This document shows positions 36,886-45,951 of a DNA stretch of 64,000 nucleotides, piece by piece. How positions within the stretch are numbered: the first letter of the stretch is position 1; each line of letters opens with the position of its first letter. Below the pieces are notes generated by a model. It saw only the letters and a list, made by a program, of their open reading frames with translations, was not told the DNA's origin and did no database searches. Source of the stretch: Candidatus Dadabacteria bacterium UBA1144 (GTDB lineage: Bacteria; Desulfobacterota_D; UBA1144); the NCBI GenBank assembly GCA_002311855.1, contig DCAB01000012.1, positions 37,605-101,604 on the forward strand, in the 5' to 3' direction. The translations under genes were made by a program, and so were the position numbers.

Positions 36886-38864
36886 TGAGATTTGTATTTT
36901 TTTTCTTCTTCGTTTTAACAATATGTTTTCTAACGGTAAGTTCAATATCGACAACGAATTGTAAATTAGAAAAAGAAAATCACTTATATTTATCCTATTG
37001 TTATGAAAGGAATGGAGATTTTGACCTCTCCATCGATAGTCTGGCCAAATTAAATAAAGACAACTTCGATAATGTCGCTGATTTTATTGCCTATAGGAAA
37101 ATCAAGCTATTATCATCTTACCAAATTAAATCTAATCAAATACAAGGTGAAATAAATAAATTTAAATTAATTCATAAGAAATCTGTTTTGCTACCAAAAA
37201 TAGAAATTATTGAAGCGGAGAGGTTGTTAGCAAAGAAATCATATCAATTTCTTGATAATCATTTGAGAGGTATAGATAAAAAATATAATTTAGAAAATAG
37301 CAACAGACTTTATTTTGATTTTATCAAAGCAAGAAATTTGGAAAAGCTTAATAATCTTGGCCAATCACTAGAGATATTTAAAAAAATATGGATTAACTAT
37401 CCCAGATTTAAAACCCAATTCGTATCAAAAAAGGTAGATGCTCTTTCTAAGAAATCTAATAAAAAAATTAGTTCTAATGATTTAGAACTGAGGCTAAATT
37501 CTCTTTTTAAGAACGGGGTGTACAAACAATTCATGAAAGAATCAAAGAACGTAAAAGATCCCGGTATAAAAATTATGGTAGCTTTGATAAAAATTAAAAG
37601 TCAAAAAAGAAATGAGGGAAGAGGCATCCTTAAAGATATTTCAGAGGGTGGTTTTAATTCTACAGGTTCGAGTTCCAGAGATTTTGAAATAATTGCTGAA
37701 TCTTTATATCAATTATCTATTGATGATCTAAAAACTTCCGATAATAATTCTAAAATTGCCAGAAATCTAAAATCAATTCTTGAAAAATATCCAAATTATA
37801 GCAAAAACGATAACGTAGCATATCTTTCCGCTAGATTATTTACTTTAGATGAGAATTATTTAGAGTCAAAAGAAGTTTACAATTGGCTAATCAAAACAAA
37901 ATCAAAAGATTATTTAAATGATTCTCTCTGGGGGTTGGGTTGGTCTGAATATATGCTTAAAAATTACGAAAATGCTCTAAATCATTTTTCTTCACTTGAA
38001 CATTCAAACAAACCTTATTATCAATCGAAAGGACTTTACTGGAAAGGAAGGTCCTTAGAAAAGTTAGGCCATCCAAAAAAAGCGATGGATAGCTATATGA
38101 AAATACTAGAAAACCACAAAATTGGTTACTATTCGTACTTGGCATCAATTAAAATTAGCCCAAAATTACGACCAGGGGCAAACAAGGTTAAAAGAGCTCG
38201 TTCTGAAAAAAAACATAATTTAAAACAAGAAATGAGATTGCTTTTTCTCTCAAAAGATTTAAAAGAATCAAAACAAGAAGTAGAAAGCTATATCGAAAAT
38301 AGAATTAATTCAACAAACTACAAAGATTATTTTAGAGCTCTCGAGTCAGCACAGGAATTTAATATGTTGATTAAATTATCTTATAAGTACCCATCAGAAG
38401 ATTATTACAAATACCCAAAGGGATTTACAGATAATATAAAAATCCATTCAAAGAATTATAATCTTGATGCAAATCTTTTATTAGCACTAATCCGTGAAGA
38501 AAGCTTATTTGATCCACATGCTGTATCCCGTGTTGGCGCAAAGGGCTTAATGCAACTTATGGATTATACTGGAGAGAAAATAAAGAGAGATCTAAATTTA
38601 GATAGTAATTCAAATTTTTTTGACCCTGAATTAAATATCCAAATCGGTACTTATTATCTTGCAAGTCTCATAAAAGAGTTTGACAATAATATTTTTCTTG
38701 CCCTTGCAGCTTATAACGGTGGTCCAAAAAATGTAAAAAAATGGTTAATTCGTTTTGATAACCTTGAAGACGATGAATTTGTCGAGAGTATACCTTTCAA
38801 GGAAACACATGGATATGTCAAGAGAGTTTTAAGAAGCTACTTTTATTACGCGCTCGATTCGTAA
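36885..38864 (+). CDS. Periplasmic soluble lytic murein transglycosylase (Slt-like)
   Basis: This 659-residue secreted protein has a signal peptide (MRFVFFFFFVLTICFLTVSS) and a long helical, TPR-like region from about 25 to 510. A C-terminal Slt/goose-lysozyme domain carries the catalytic Glu in LLALIREESLFDPHAVSRVGAKGLMQLM and the ALAAYNGGPKNVKKW motif. It cleaves peptidoglycan strands to 1,6-anhydromuropeptides. It is translationally coupled to the OppC-like permease. A link through muropeptide or peptide uptake is possible but only inferred. Confidence 0.93.
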   Translation: MRFVFFFFFVLTICFLTVSSISTTNCKLEKENHLYLSYCYERNGDFDLSIDSLAKLNKDNFDNVADFIAYRKIKLLSSYQIKSNQIQGEINKFKLIHKKSVLLPKIEIIEAERLLAKKSYQFLDNHLRGIDKKYNLENSNRLYFDFIKARNLEKLNNLGQSLEIFKKIWINYPRFKTQFVSKKVDALSKKSNKKISSNDLELRLNSLFKNGVYKQFMKESKNVKDPGIKIMVALIKIKSQKRNEGRGILKDISEGGFNSTGSSSRDFEIIAESLYQLSIDDLKTSDNNSKIARNLKSILEKYPNYSKNDNVAYLSARLFTLDENYLESKEVYNWLIKTKSKDYLNDSLWGLGWSEYMLKNYENALNHFSSLEHSNKPYYQSKGLYWKGRSLEKLGHPKKAMDSYMKILENHKIGYYSYLASIKISPKLRPGANKVKRARSEKKHNLKQEMRLLFLSKDLKESKQEVESYIENRINSTNYKDYFRALESAQEFNMLIKLSYKYPSEDYYKYPKGFTDNIKIHSKNYNLDANLLLALIREESLFDPHAVSRVGAKGLMQLMDYTGEKIKRDLNLDSNSNFFDPELNIQIGTYYLASLIKEFDNNIFLALAAYNGGPKNVKKWLIRFDNLEDDEFVESIPFKETHGYVKRVLRSYFYYALDS

Positions 38865-38872
38865 ATACTAAA

Positions 38873-39481
38873 TCAAATCTTGCAAAAATTTTTTAATATA
38901 TTCAATCCTAAATCACTACTTTTTTCTGGGTGGAATTGTGTAGCATATACATTCTCAAAACTGATAGAGGAGCCGAATTCATCACCATAGGAAGATGTTG
39001 TGTCTATTATATCTAAATCTAGATTAAGTTTATAAGAATGAACAAAGTAAACCCAAGATCCATCTTCAATGTCTTTGAATAATTTAGATTTTCTTCTTAT
39101 CTTGATTTGATTCCATCCCATATGAGGTACTTTTAATTTGTTTTTACTGAAATTCATTCGACTTATATGCCCCTGAAAAATTGATAGACCTTCAACGCCA
39201 GGACTTTCTTCGCTACTTTCAAAAAGAATTTGTAATCCCAAACAAATTCCTAGGAACGGTTTGCCGTTTTTGATCGATTTTTTTATTGCTTCTGCCAATC
39301 CTTTGTCATGAAGATTTTGTACGCAATCTCCAAAAGCTCCGACTCCAGGAAAAATTAGCGAGCTGGCATTATCAATGTCCTTAATAGAATCAGTAATTCT
39401 TGATTCAAAACCTAGCAATGAGAGGGCTTTTTTTACAGATTTCAAATTTCCGTGACCATAGTCAATTATCGCTATCATCAA
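38873..39481 (-). CDS. hisH: Imidazole glycerol phosphate synthase, glutaminase subunit
   Basis: This 202-residue class I glutamine amidotransferase has the nucleophile Cys in GKPFLGICLGLQILFE near residues 75-90 and the catalytic His-Glu pair in YATQFHPEKS near the C-terminus. It supplies ammonia to HisF. It overlaps hisB by four bases. hisA, hisF and the rest of the histidine pathway are not in the window, so the his genes are dispersed or continue elsewhere. Confidence 0.96.
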   Translation of the reverse strand: MMIAIIDYGHGNLKSVKKALSLLGFESRITDSIKDIDNASSLIFPGVGAFGDCVQNLHDKGLAEAIKKSIKNGKPFLGICLGLQILFESSEESPGVEGLSIFQGHISRMNFSKNKLKVPHMGWNQIKIRRKSKLFKDIEDGSWVYFVHSYKLNLDLDIIDTTSSYGDEFGSSISFENVYATQFHPEKSSDLGLNILKNFCKI

Positions 39482-40065
39482 AGATTGCCTTTTGTTGATG
39501 GAATTGAATCAGATCTTGAGTCAATTGAAGTTGCATAATCAAGAGATTTTGCGACAGATTTAAATATCGATTCAATAATGTGATGACTATTTGCACCATA
39601 TTCCAGTTCAATATGTATATTGGCTTTTATATTATTGGTAAATGATTGAAAAAATTCTTTTGTTAATTCAACATCGAATTCTCCAACCTTTGGAGTCGGA
39701 AGTTGAACATTGAAAATCAAAAAAGGCCTACCACTTAAATCTACATGAGAAGACGATAGAGTTTCATCAAAAGTAACAAAACTTGACCCATATCTTTTAA
39801 TAGATTTCTTTTCTCCTAAAGCTTTGTCGAATGCTTGCCCCAAGGCAATGCCAACATCTTCAACAGTATGGTGAAAATCTATTTCGGTATCGCCAATCGC
39901 TTTAATTTTTAAATCAAAATATCCGTGTTTCGATAATTGCTCAAGCATGTGATCAAAAAAAGGTATACCAGTATCGATATCATACTTTCCAGTACCATCA
40001 ACATTCAAATGTATTGCCACATCAACCTCGGTTGTTTTTCTTTTTACACTAGCAGATCTACTCAT
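39478..40065 (-). CDS. hisB: Imidazoleglycerol-phosphate dehydratase
   Basis: This 195-residue monofunctional HisB has no phosphatase domain. Metal-binding motifs are FFDHMLEQLSKHG near residue 36, FHHTVEDVGIALGQA near 64 and the second set SSHVDLSGRP and HHIIESIFKSVAKSLDYA. Starts at 40065 and is coupled to hisH. Confidence 0.97.
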   Translation of the reverse strand: MSRSASVKRKTTEVDVAIHLNVDGTGKYDIDTGIPFFDHMLEQLSKHGYFDLKIKAIGDTEIDFHHTVEDVGIALGQAFDKALGEKKSIKRYGSSFVTFDETLSSSHVDLSGRPFLIFNVQLPTPKVGEFDVELTKEFFQSFTNNIKANIHIELEYGANSHHIIESIFKSVAKSLDYATSIDSRSDSIPSTKGNL

Positions 40066-40107
40066 GGTTTGATGTTAAACGAAAAAATATTAATATTCAA
40101 TTTGAAG

Positions 40108-41085
40108 TCAAAGATCATGTTCGTCCTCTATTTCACCTAGTATTTCTTCCAATATATCTTCAACAGTAACGATTCCCAATGCATCTTCTGGAGTTCCTAC
40201 GACTGCAAGACTTAATCTGGATTCTTTAAGCTCGTCTAGCAACTTAGAAACTAAATGATCTTTTTTTACAAAAAAACAATCGGCTAGAAAGTTAGCTATG
40301 GGCTCATCTCCTTTTTTATCTAGAAGATAGAACGAATGGATAATTCCTTTGATTTTATTCTTGCTACCATCATATATTGGTAATCTTGAAAATCCTGTTT
40401 GTTTAATTAATTTTTTGGCATCATTCACGTTTTTATTCAAATCAATTGAGGTCACGCCATGAATTGGGATCATTATATCTTTAACCGTAATTTTATCGAA
40501 TAAGAATATTTTGTTTAATATTGTATCCCTGAATTGTTGAGAAGAGTCTTCTAAAGCCGATCCCGTTTCCAGTACATGGATGAGCTCTTCTCTTGTAATC
40601 AACTTGCTTTTTGTTCCAATCATCTTAACAATTAATCCGGTCAAAAATCTAACAAGAAAAAGAAATGGTTTAAACAAATAACTAAAAATCAATGAAAAGT
40701 ATATTGTCTTGAGTACGAAAGAATTACTTTGCTTCTGAAAGATGGATTTGGGTACTACTTGTCCAAATATTACGATGAGAGGCGTCAAGATAACAACAGA
40801 GAGCAAATGAGGGTCGTACTGAGGATATGTGTTCTGTATAAATGAAGAGACAAGTACAGTATTAATAACAATACACAAATTTTCTCCAACAAGACTCGTT
40901 GACACATATTCTTCTATCTTGTTGATCGAATTCATTACCAATTTCGCTGATGGCAGACCTTGATCAGCCTTAGATCTTATTTTACCTTTATCACAAGATA
41001 AAAGAGATATTTCTGCGCCAGCAAACATAGCCTGAAAAATCAACAATATCAAAGTTATAATAGGTAATGTAAAAAGATTAATCAT
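40108..41085 (-). CDS. CNNM/CorC-family membrane protein with CBS pair, short paralogue
   Basis: This 325-residue protein has a DUF21 (CNNM) membrane domain with the opening FQAMFAGAEISLLSCDKGKIR, three to four helices to about residue 165, then a CBS pair (about 200-315) ending EDILEEILGEIEDEHDL. It stops there, without the C-terminal CorC/HlyC transporter-associated domain that its neighbour has. Families of this type are implicated in magnesium or cobalt efflux and divalent-cation homeostasis. Start overlaps the end of its longer paralogue by eight bases. Confidence 0.87.
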   Translation of the reverse strand: MINLFTLPIITLILLIFQAMFAGAEISLLSCDKGKIRSKADQGLPSAKLVMNSINKIEEYVSTSLVGENLCIVINTVLVSSFIQNTYPQYDPHLLSVVILTPLIVIFGQVVPKSIFQKQSNSFVLKTIYFSLIFSYLFKPFLFLVRFLTGLIVKMIGTKSKLITREELIHVLETGSALEDSSQQFRDTILNKIFLFDKITVKDIMIPIHGVTSIDLNKNVNDAKKLIKQTGFSRLPIYDGSKNKIKGIIHSFYLLDKKGDEPIANFLADCFFVKKDHLVSKLLDELKESRLSLAVVGTPEDALGIVTVEDILEEILGEIEDEHDL

Positions 41086-42391
41086 TAATTATTCTCTCCG
41101 CAGAAATTCTTGTGATTCTATTGTCTTTTATCTCCTCAACAGTTAGTTTTAGATTGCCATTTAAAATAAATTCTCCTTTTTTTGGCAGTCTACCGAGTTG
41201 ATTAAAAACAAATCCTCCCATAGTTTCTATTCCTAAATCTTCAGATATAAAGGATCTATTAATCTCATTTGATATTTGATTAACCCCCGCGTATCTTAAC
41301 ACCCCAAACAGACAAGCTTCATTGAACTCACCAATTCTAGTTCCACCATCTAAATACAAAACACCATTTTTAAAAATCATCGGAGCTTCACTTACATCTT
41401 TTTCGTCTTCAATCTCTCCGAATATCTCCTCTATTATGTCTTCAAGTGTAACGATCCCCTCAAGTCTTCCATATTCATCAATAACTATAGCCATATGTCG
41501 TTTCATAACTTGCAGTTCTCTCAATAATTCAAGAGCATTTTTTTTATCAGGAACAAAATAAGGTTCTCGCAAAATCGAATAAATTTCTGAAGATTCATGC
41601 GTTAATAAATCTTTTGAATGAAGAATGCCAACTATATTGTCCGAATCACCATCATAAACTGGGATCCTAGAAAATCCTTTATTTTTTATTTTGATTAATG
41701 CTTCTTGATTTGTAATCGTGCTTGGCAGAAGAAACAAATCTGGCTCTGGAATTAGAATTTTAACTAGATTAATCTTTTCTAGTTTCAAAAGATTGTCTAT
41801 TATCTTGCTCTCACTTTTTTTAACAGATCCCTCATCTTCACCGATATCAATCAAACTAGGGATATTTTTAACCGAGTCATGGTGCGAGGGTGTTGATGGA
41901 CTTGAAGTTGGACTAAAAAGTTTAATTAGAAATCTAGACAATCCATCAAAGAAAAGGGTTAAAGGGAACATTACTTTATTTAAAAAATAAACCGGCGGGG
42001 CAACAATAATTGAAATCTTTCTGGAAAATTTTACGCCGATAGTTTTAGGAATAATTTCACAAAATATTAAGATTATTATTGATGCAACAAATATAGTTAC
42101 TATTGAAATTAATTCATCAGATATTGTTCCAATAAATAAATTATTTAATTTGGATGAAAGTAAGCTTATTATAGTTACATTTAAAATTTCGTCTGCCAAC
42201 AATATCGTCGCTATAATTGACGCTGGATTCTTAACAAATCCTTCCAGGATATTCCCGATCGAGGATTTCTTCTTAATCAAATCTATTTGATATCTTTGTA
42301 GAGAAAAAATAGAACTTTCCGTAATTGAGAAAAAAGCGGACAAGAGGATAAGACCAAATATTAAAATTATAAAAAAATAATATTCGCTCAT
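41078..42391 (-). CDS. CNNM/CorC-family membrane protein, full-length paralogue
   Basis: This 437-residue protein has a DUF21 domain in residues 1-180 (LSAFFSITESSIFSLQRYQIDLIKK, then four helices). A CBS pair follows in about 205-325 with RIPVYDGDSDNIVGILHSKDLL and the motif EGIVTLEDIIEEIFGEIEDE, and a C-terminal CorC/HlyC domain from about 345. It probably exports or senses divalent cations. It forms a tandem pair with the shorter gene downstream, and the two act-domain layouts suggest a heteromer. One base separates it from thiL upstream. Confidence 0.9.
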   Translation of the reverse strand: MSEYYFFIILIFGLILLSAFFSITESSIFSLQRYQIDLIKKKSSIGNILEGFVKNPASIIATILLADEILNVTIISLLSSKLNNLFIGTISDELISIVTIFVASIIILIFCEIIPKTIGVKFSRKISIIVAPPVYFLNKVMFPLTLFFDGLSRFLIKLFSPTSSPSTPSHHDSVKNIPSLIDIGEDEGSVKKSESKIIDNLLKLEKINLVKILIPEPDLFLLPSTITNQEALIKIKNKGFSRIPVYDGDSDNIVGILHSKDLLTHESSEIYSILREPYFVPDKKNALELLRELQVMKRHMAIVIDEYGRLEGIVTLEDIIEEIFGEIEDEKDVSEAPMIFKNGVLYLDGGTRIGEFNEACLFGVLRYAGVNQISNEINRSFISEDLGIETMGGFVFNQLGRLPKKGEFILNGNLKLTVEEIKDNRITRISAERIIND

Positions 42392-43375
42392 TTAAAACTT
42401 ATGAATAAAACCATCTGGTTTTAAAATTTTATTTTTACCTCCCATCTCTAGAATAATTTTACTTCCATTAACGACCTCGCCAATTCTAAAAATTCTAAAT
42501 TTTCTAATTTTTGCCAACCTTTCAAATTTTTGATAAAACTTTCTATTCACAGTAAACATTAATTCGTAATCATCTCCCCCATGCAAAACATATTGTTCGA
42601 CATGTTTTTCATATGGCTTCTTTATTGCTATTTTTGATTTAGGTATATTTTCCCAAATCACTTTTGCTCCTAATTTATTCTTATTTAGATTAATAAGTCT
42701 ACTAAGATCTATTGAAAGACCATCTGTTATATCTATCATAGAAGACACATAGTCGAGTTGTCCCAAAAATTCTCCCAGTTTTATTTTTGGGTTAGGATTT
42801 TTGTATTTTGCGACTAATTTTCTTTCTTCGATATTTTGCAAATTATTTCTTTTTTTATTTAAAATATGTAGTCCAAGGGAAGCATCACCAATATTACCAG
42901 AAACATATATAAAATCACCGTTAGTACATTTTCCTCTTTCTTTATACTTATTCTTTTTTAGTTCCCCTATAACAGTTACATCAATAATTAAAGAGTCTGA
43001 TCTTGATATATTCCCCCCGATTAAAGAAATCTTGAATTTCTTTGAAGTTTTTTTAAATCCACTAAAGAGTCTAGTAACAAATTTCTTAGTTATGCCTCGT
43101 GGCAGAAAAAGAGAATTCAGAAAGAACATTGGTATCGCACCCATTGCTGATATATCACTAACAGCCACCGCAAGAGAGCGTGAAGAAATTTCCTCAGGTG
43201 TAAATTTTTTTCTAGTAAAATGTATGTTCTCAACAAGCGAATCACAGGAAACAACAATTTGATTATCTTTTATCTTGCAAATAGCTGAATCATCACCTAT
43301 TTCAGTAGAAAATCTTTTAGATTTAAGCGGGAATCTCTTTTTTATCATTGATTCGATGTAAATTTCATCAAGCAT
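42392..43375 (-). CDS. thiL: Thiamine-monophosphate kinase
   Basis: This 327-residue enzyme of the PurM-like ATP-binding superfamily makes thiamine diphosphate from the monophosphate. Motifs are EIGDDSAICKI near residue 26, SRSLAVAVSDISAMGA near 84-99, which carries metal-binding Asp residues, SMIDITDGLSIDLSRL near 210 and the highly typical HGGDDYELMFTV near 263. No other thiamine synthesis gene is in the window. Confidence 0.95.
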   Translation of the reverse strand: MLDEIYIESMIKKRFPLKSKRFSTEIGDDSAICKIKDNQIVVSCDSLVENIHFTRKKFTPEEISSRSLAVAVSDISAMGAIPMFFLNSLFLPRGITKKFVTRLFSGFKKTSKKFKISLIGGNISRSDSLIIDVTVIGELKKNKYKERGKCTNGDFIYVSGNIGDASLGLHILNKKRNNLQNIEERKLVAKYKNPNPKIKLGEFLGQLDYVSSMIDITDGLSIDLSRLINLNKNKLGAKVIWENIPKSKIAIKKPYEKHVEQYVLHGGDDYELMFTVNRKFYQKFERLAKIRKFRIFRIGEVVNGSKIILEMGGKNKILKPDGFIHKF

Positions 43376-43395
43376 TTTTAAGATGTTGTAAAGTA

Positions 43396-44580
43396 TTATA
43401 CAATATACGGGCCTAAAACATTAAACAAATTATCAATCAGTTCTTTTCTTGAGTTATACCCCATGATTCCGATTCTCCATATTTTTCCCTTTGTGTGGCC
43501 CAATCCACCTCCAATTTCAATATTATGCTTTGATAATAAATTTTTTCTAAAACTAGAATCATCTATTCCCTGAGGAATGAAAATTGATTTCAGCATCGGG
43601 AGTGAGCCGTATTTTGTTTTATCAACAAAAGGCATAATTCCCATCTCTTGTAATTTTAAATCGAAATAGTCTCCATTTTCTTTATGTCTAGTAAATCTAT
43701 TTTGAAGACCCTCTTCATGACAAATTTTCAATCCTTCATGTAAAGCAAATAACATATTGACCGGTGCCGTATGATGATATATTCTCTCAGATCCCCAATA
43801 GTTCATTAACATATTAAGATCTAAGTACCATGACGGAATCTTTGTGTTTCTACGTTTAATTTTCTTTAATGCCTTATCACTAAAAGTTATCGGAGAAAGT
43901 CCAGGGGGGACGCTCAAACATTTTTGAGTTCCAGAATAACATACATCTATTCCCCAATCATCTGTCTGAATTTCAACACCGGAGAGAGAAGTGACCGTGT
44001 CAACAATAAAAATAATATCCGTATTTTTCAGATATTCTCCAATATAATTTAAATCTTGAAGAATTCCCGTGGAAGTTTCCGCATGTACAATTGATACAGC
44101 TTTTAGATTACTTATAGATTTAATTTTCTTTATGACATCTTCTTGATTAAAGGATTTTCCCCAATCAACATTCATTTCAATTATGTCAGCACCATATCTT
44201 GAAGCAACATCAGACATTCTTTCACCAAAGACACCGTTTTTAAGAACTAGAATTCTATCATTTTCTTCTAATATATTTGCCATAGACATTTCCATACCTG
44301 AACTACCTGTTCCTGAAATCGCAAATGTAGTACTATTCTCAGTTTGAAAAATTTTTCTTAATAATTCCGAAATATTATCAAGTATGATAAAAAAATCCGG
44401 ATCTAAGTGACTCATAGGTTCTCTAGAAAGTGCCATCTTGACTCTTTCGTCTATATTCGTTGGCCCAGGGCCTAAAAGAATTTTATCAACCGGTTTGGTT
44501 CGAGACGAATCATCTATTGTATCTTTTGGGCTCATTAAAGAATTATAATTAATTTTTTCAACTCTTGGTATATTAATCAA
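43396..44580 (-). CDS. Class V aminotransferase, alanine/serine-glyoxylate type
   Basis: This 394-residue PLP enzyme opens its core with ILLGPGPTNIDERVKMAL and carries AISGTGSSGMEMSMAN. VHAETSTGILQDL and FIVDTVTSLSG follow, and the Schiff-base Lys is in YSGTQKCLSVPPGLSPI near residue 217. The C-terminal IEIGGGLGHTKGKIWRIGIMGYNS completes the family pattern. Alanine-glyoxylate or serine-glyoxylate transamination is likely, serving photorespiration-like glyoxylate removal or serine metabolism. TTG at 44580 overlaps the hydrolase end; ATG at 44535 is an equally possible start. Confidence 0.88.
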   Translation of the reverse strand: MINIPRVEKINYNSLMSPKDTIDDSSRTKPVDKILLGPGPTNIDERVKMALSREPMSHLDPDFFIILDNISELLRKIFQTENSTTFAISGTGSSGMEMSMANILEENDRILVLKNGVFGERMSDVASRYGADIIEMNVDWGKSFNQEDVIKKIKSISNLKAVSIVHAETSTGILQDLNYIGEYLKNTDIIFIVDTVTSLSGVEIQTDDWGIDVCYSGTQKCLSVPPGLSPITFSDKALKKIKRRNTKIPSWYLDLNMLMNYWGSERIYHHTAPVNMLFALHEGLKICHEEGLQNRFTRHKENGDYFDLKLQEMGIMPFVDKTKYGSLPMLKSIFIPQGIDDSSFRKNLLSKHNIEIGGGLGHTKGKIWRIGIMGYNSRKELIDNLFNVLGPYIV

Positions 44581-45361
44581 CTAAAAAATTTAACACTTCT
44601 TCGTTCACAAGAGTTTTATTTTCTTTCCAAAATCCATGCCCACCAGGGAACCCTATAACTTGGCACCACTTTACAAATTTGGCCATTTCGATAGATTTCT
44701 TTGGTGCAACTATTAAATCATTTTTTCCATAAATTATGAGAGTTTTGGATTTTATTTTTTTTAAGTACTTAATATTATCTAACGATTCAATTGCATTGCA
44801 CTGATTCAGATAACCATCTATATAGCTTTTGTTATTTTCGACTTTATTTTTTTTATAATCAGAGAAATTGCTTTCAACATATTCTCTTGAATATCCTAAA
44901 AGCAAAGCATTAAACCAAATTTCTTTCAAACCAACATTTGATGCTATTTTTTTAGAAACGGATATTAGTTCTTTTCCGATTTTGTCTCTTGAGGCACATG
45001 TACATGCAAGAACCAATTTGTTAACTCTCTTAGGATATTTTGAGGCAAAAACTTGAGCTATCATTCCACCCATCGATTTCCCAACAACATGTGCAGATGG
45101 CAAATCCAATTTGCTCATTATTTCATAACAATTTTCGGCAAAAATTTCCATTGAATAATTAATTTGAGGTTTAGCGCTTTTACCGGATCCCAAATTATCA
45201 AAGGTCAATATAGAAAAATGGTTTTTATAATATTCAACTTGATCTTCCCAGCTTGATATCGTACTCCCGAGTCCACCGATGAAAAAAACATAAGGTTTGT
45301 TACTTTTTCTTTTTATTGAATAATTTATCTTTCCAAGTTTGGTTTTTAAATATGGAATCAC
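44573..45361 (-). CDS. Alpha/beta hydrolase
   Basis: This 262-residue alpha/beta hydrolase has an oxyanion-region FIGGLGSTISSW near residue 27 and the nucleophile elbow GKSMGG near residue 98. An Asp lies in IIYGKNDLIVAP near 219 and the catalytic His in FPGGHGFW near 244. There is no signal peptide. The substrate cannot be read from the sequence. It overlaps ruvX by four bases and the aminotransferase by eight, so it lies in a tightly coupled run. Confidence 0.85.
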   Translation of the reverse strand: MIPYLKTKLGKINYSIKRKSNKPYVFFIGGLGSTISSWEDQVEYYKNHFSILTFDNLGSGKSAKPQINYSMEIFAENCYEIMSKLDLPSAHVVGKSMGGMIAQVFASKYPKRVNKLVLACTCASRDKIGKELISVSKKIASNVGLKEIWFNALLLGYSREYVESNFSDYKKNKVENNKSYIDGYLNQCNAIESLDNIKYLKKIKSKTLIIYGKNDLIVAPKKSIEMAKFVKWCQVIGFPGGHGFWKENKTLVNEEVLNFLVD

Positions 45362-45768
45362 AGACTCCTCAGATAACTATCAATAATTAGACAGGCCGAA
45401 AGCATATCTTGATAATTTCTTCTTTTTTTTCTAGAAATGTTCATCTTTATCAATATTTCATCAGCCTCTTTTGAAGTAAAATTTTCATTCCAATACTTAA
45501 TTTTTGTATTGGTCTTTAATTTAAGTTCATTATAAAAATTTTCAATGTGATTCTGTATTTTTAATTTGCCATCATCCTTAAATGGAAGACCTATCAAGAT
45601 AAGCTTAGGTTTCCTCTCATCTATAATACCAATTAGTTCTTCAATATGACTTCTATCGTTTTTGTTAATTATAAGTTTTATTGGGTGGCTAGAAATTTCT
45701 AAATCATCTGTGCCAGCTACTCCAATTCTTTTTAATCCAAAATCAATGGCTAAGATACTCATTGTCAA
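45358..45768 (-). CDS. ruvX: Putative pre-16S rRNA nuclease / Holliday junction resolvase (YqgF family)
   Basis: This 136-residue RNase H-fold protein shows ILAIDFGLKRIGVAG with the first metal-binding Asp, KLILIGLPFKDDGKL and the C-terminal acidic-helix region ending with AKACLIID-like NYQDMLSACLIIDSYL. YqgF proteins finish the 5' end of 16S rRNA in E. coli. First gene of a coupled run leading to thiL. It is divergent from gltX across 183 bases that hold promoters for both but no other gene I can support. Confidence 0.88.
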   Translation of the reverse strand: MTMSILAIDFGLKRIGVAGTDDLEISSHPIKLIINKNDRSHIEELIGIIDERKPKLILIGLPFKDDGKLKIQNHIENFYNELKLKTNTKIKYWNENFTSKEADEILIKMNISRKKRRNYQDMLSACLIIDSYLRSL

Positions 45769-45951
45769 CTATATTTATATTATATAATAATGTTTAATTA
45801 TTTATATTTTTGTCATATTGATATCTGATTCGGTACAATATATTTAATCTCTATTATCTAAGAGATTATTCCTATTTAATACATAAGAAATTTCTAATAA
45901 AATTATCTAACTCTCAGTTTATGATAAAATAACTTAAGATTTATTTTTAAA

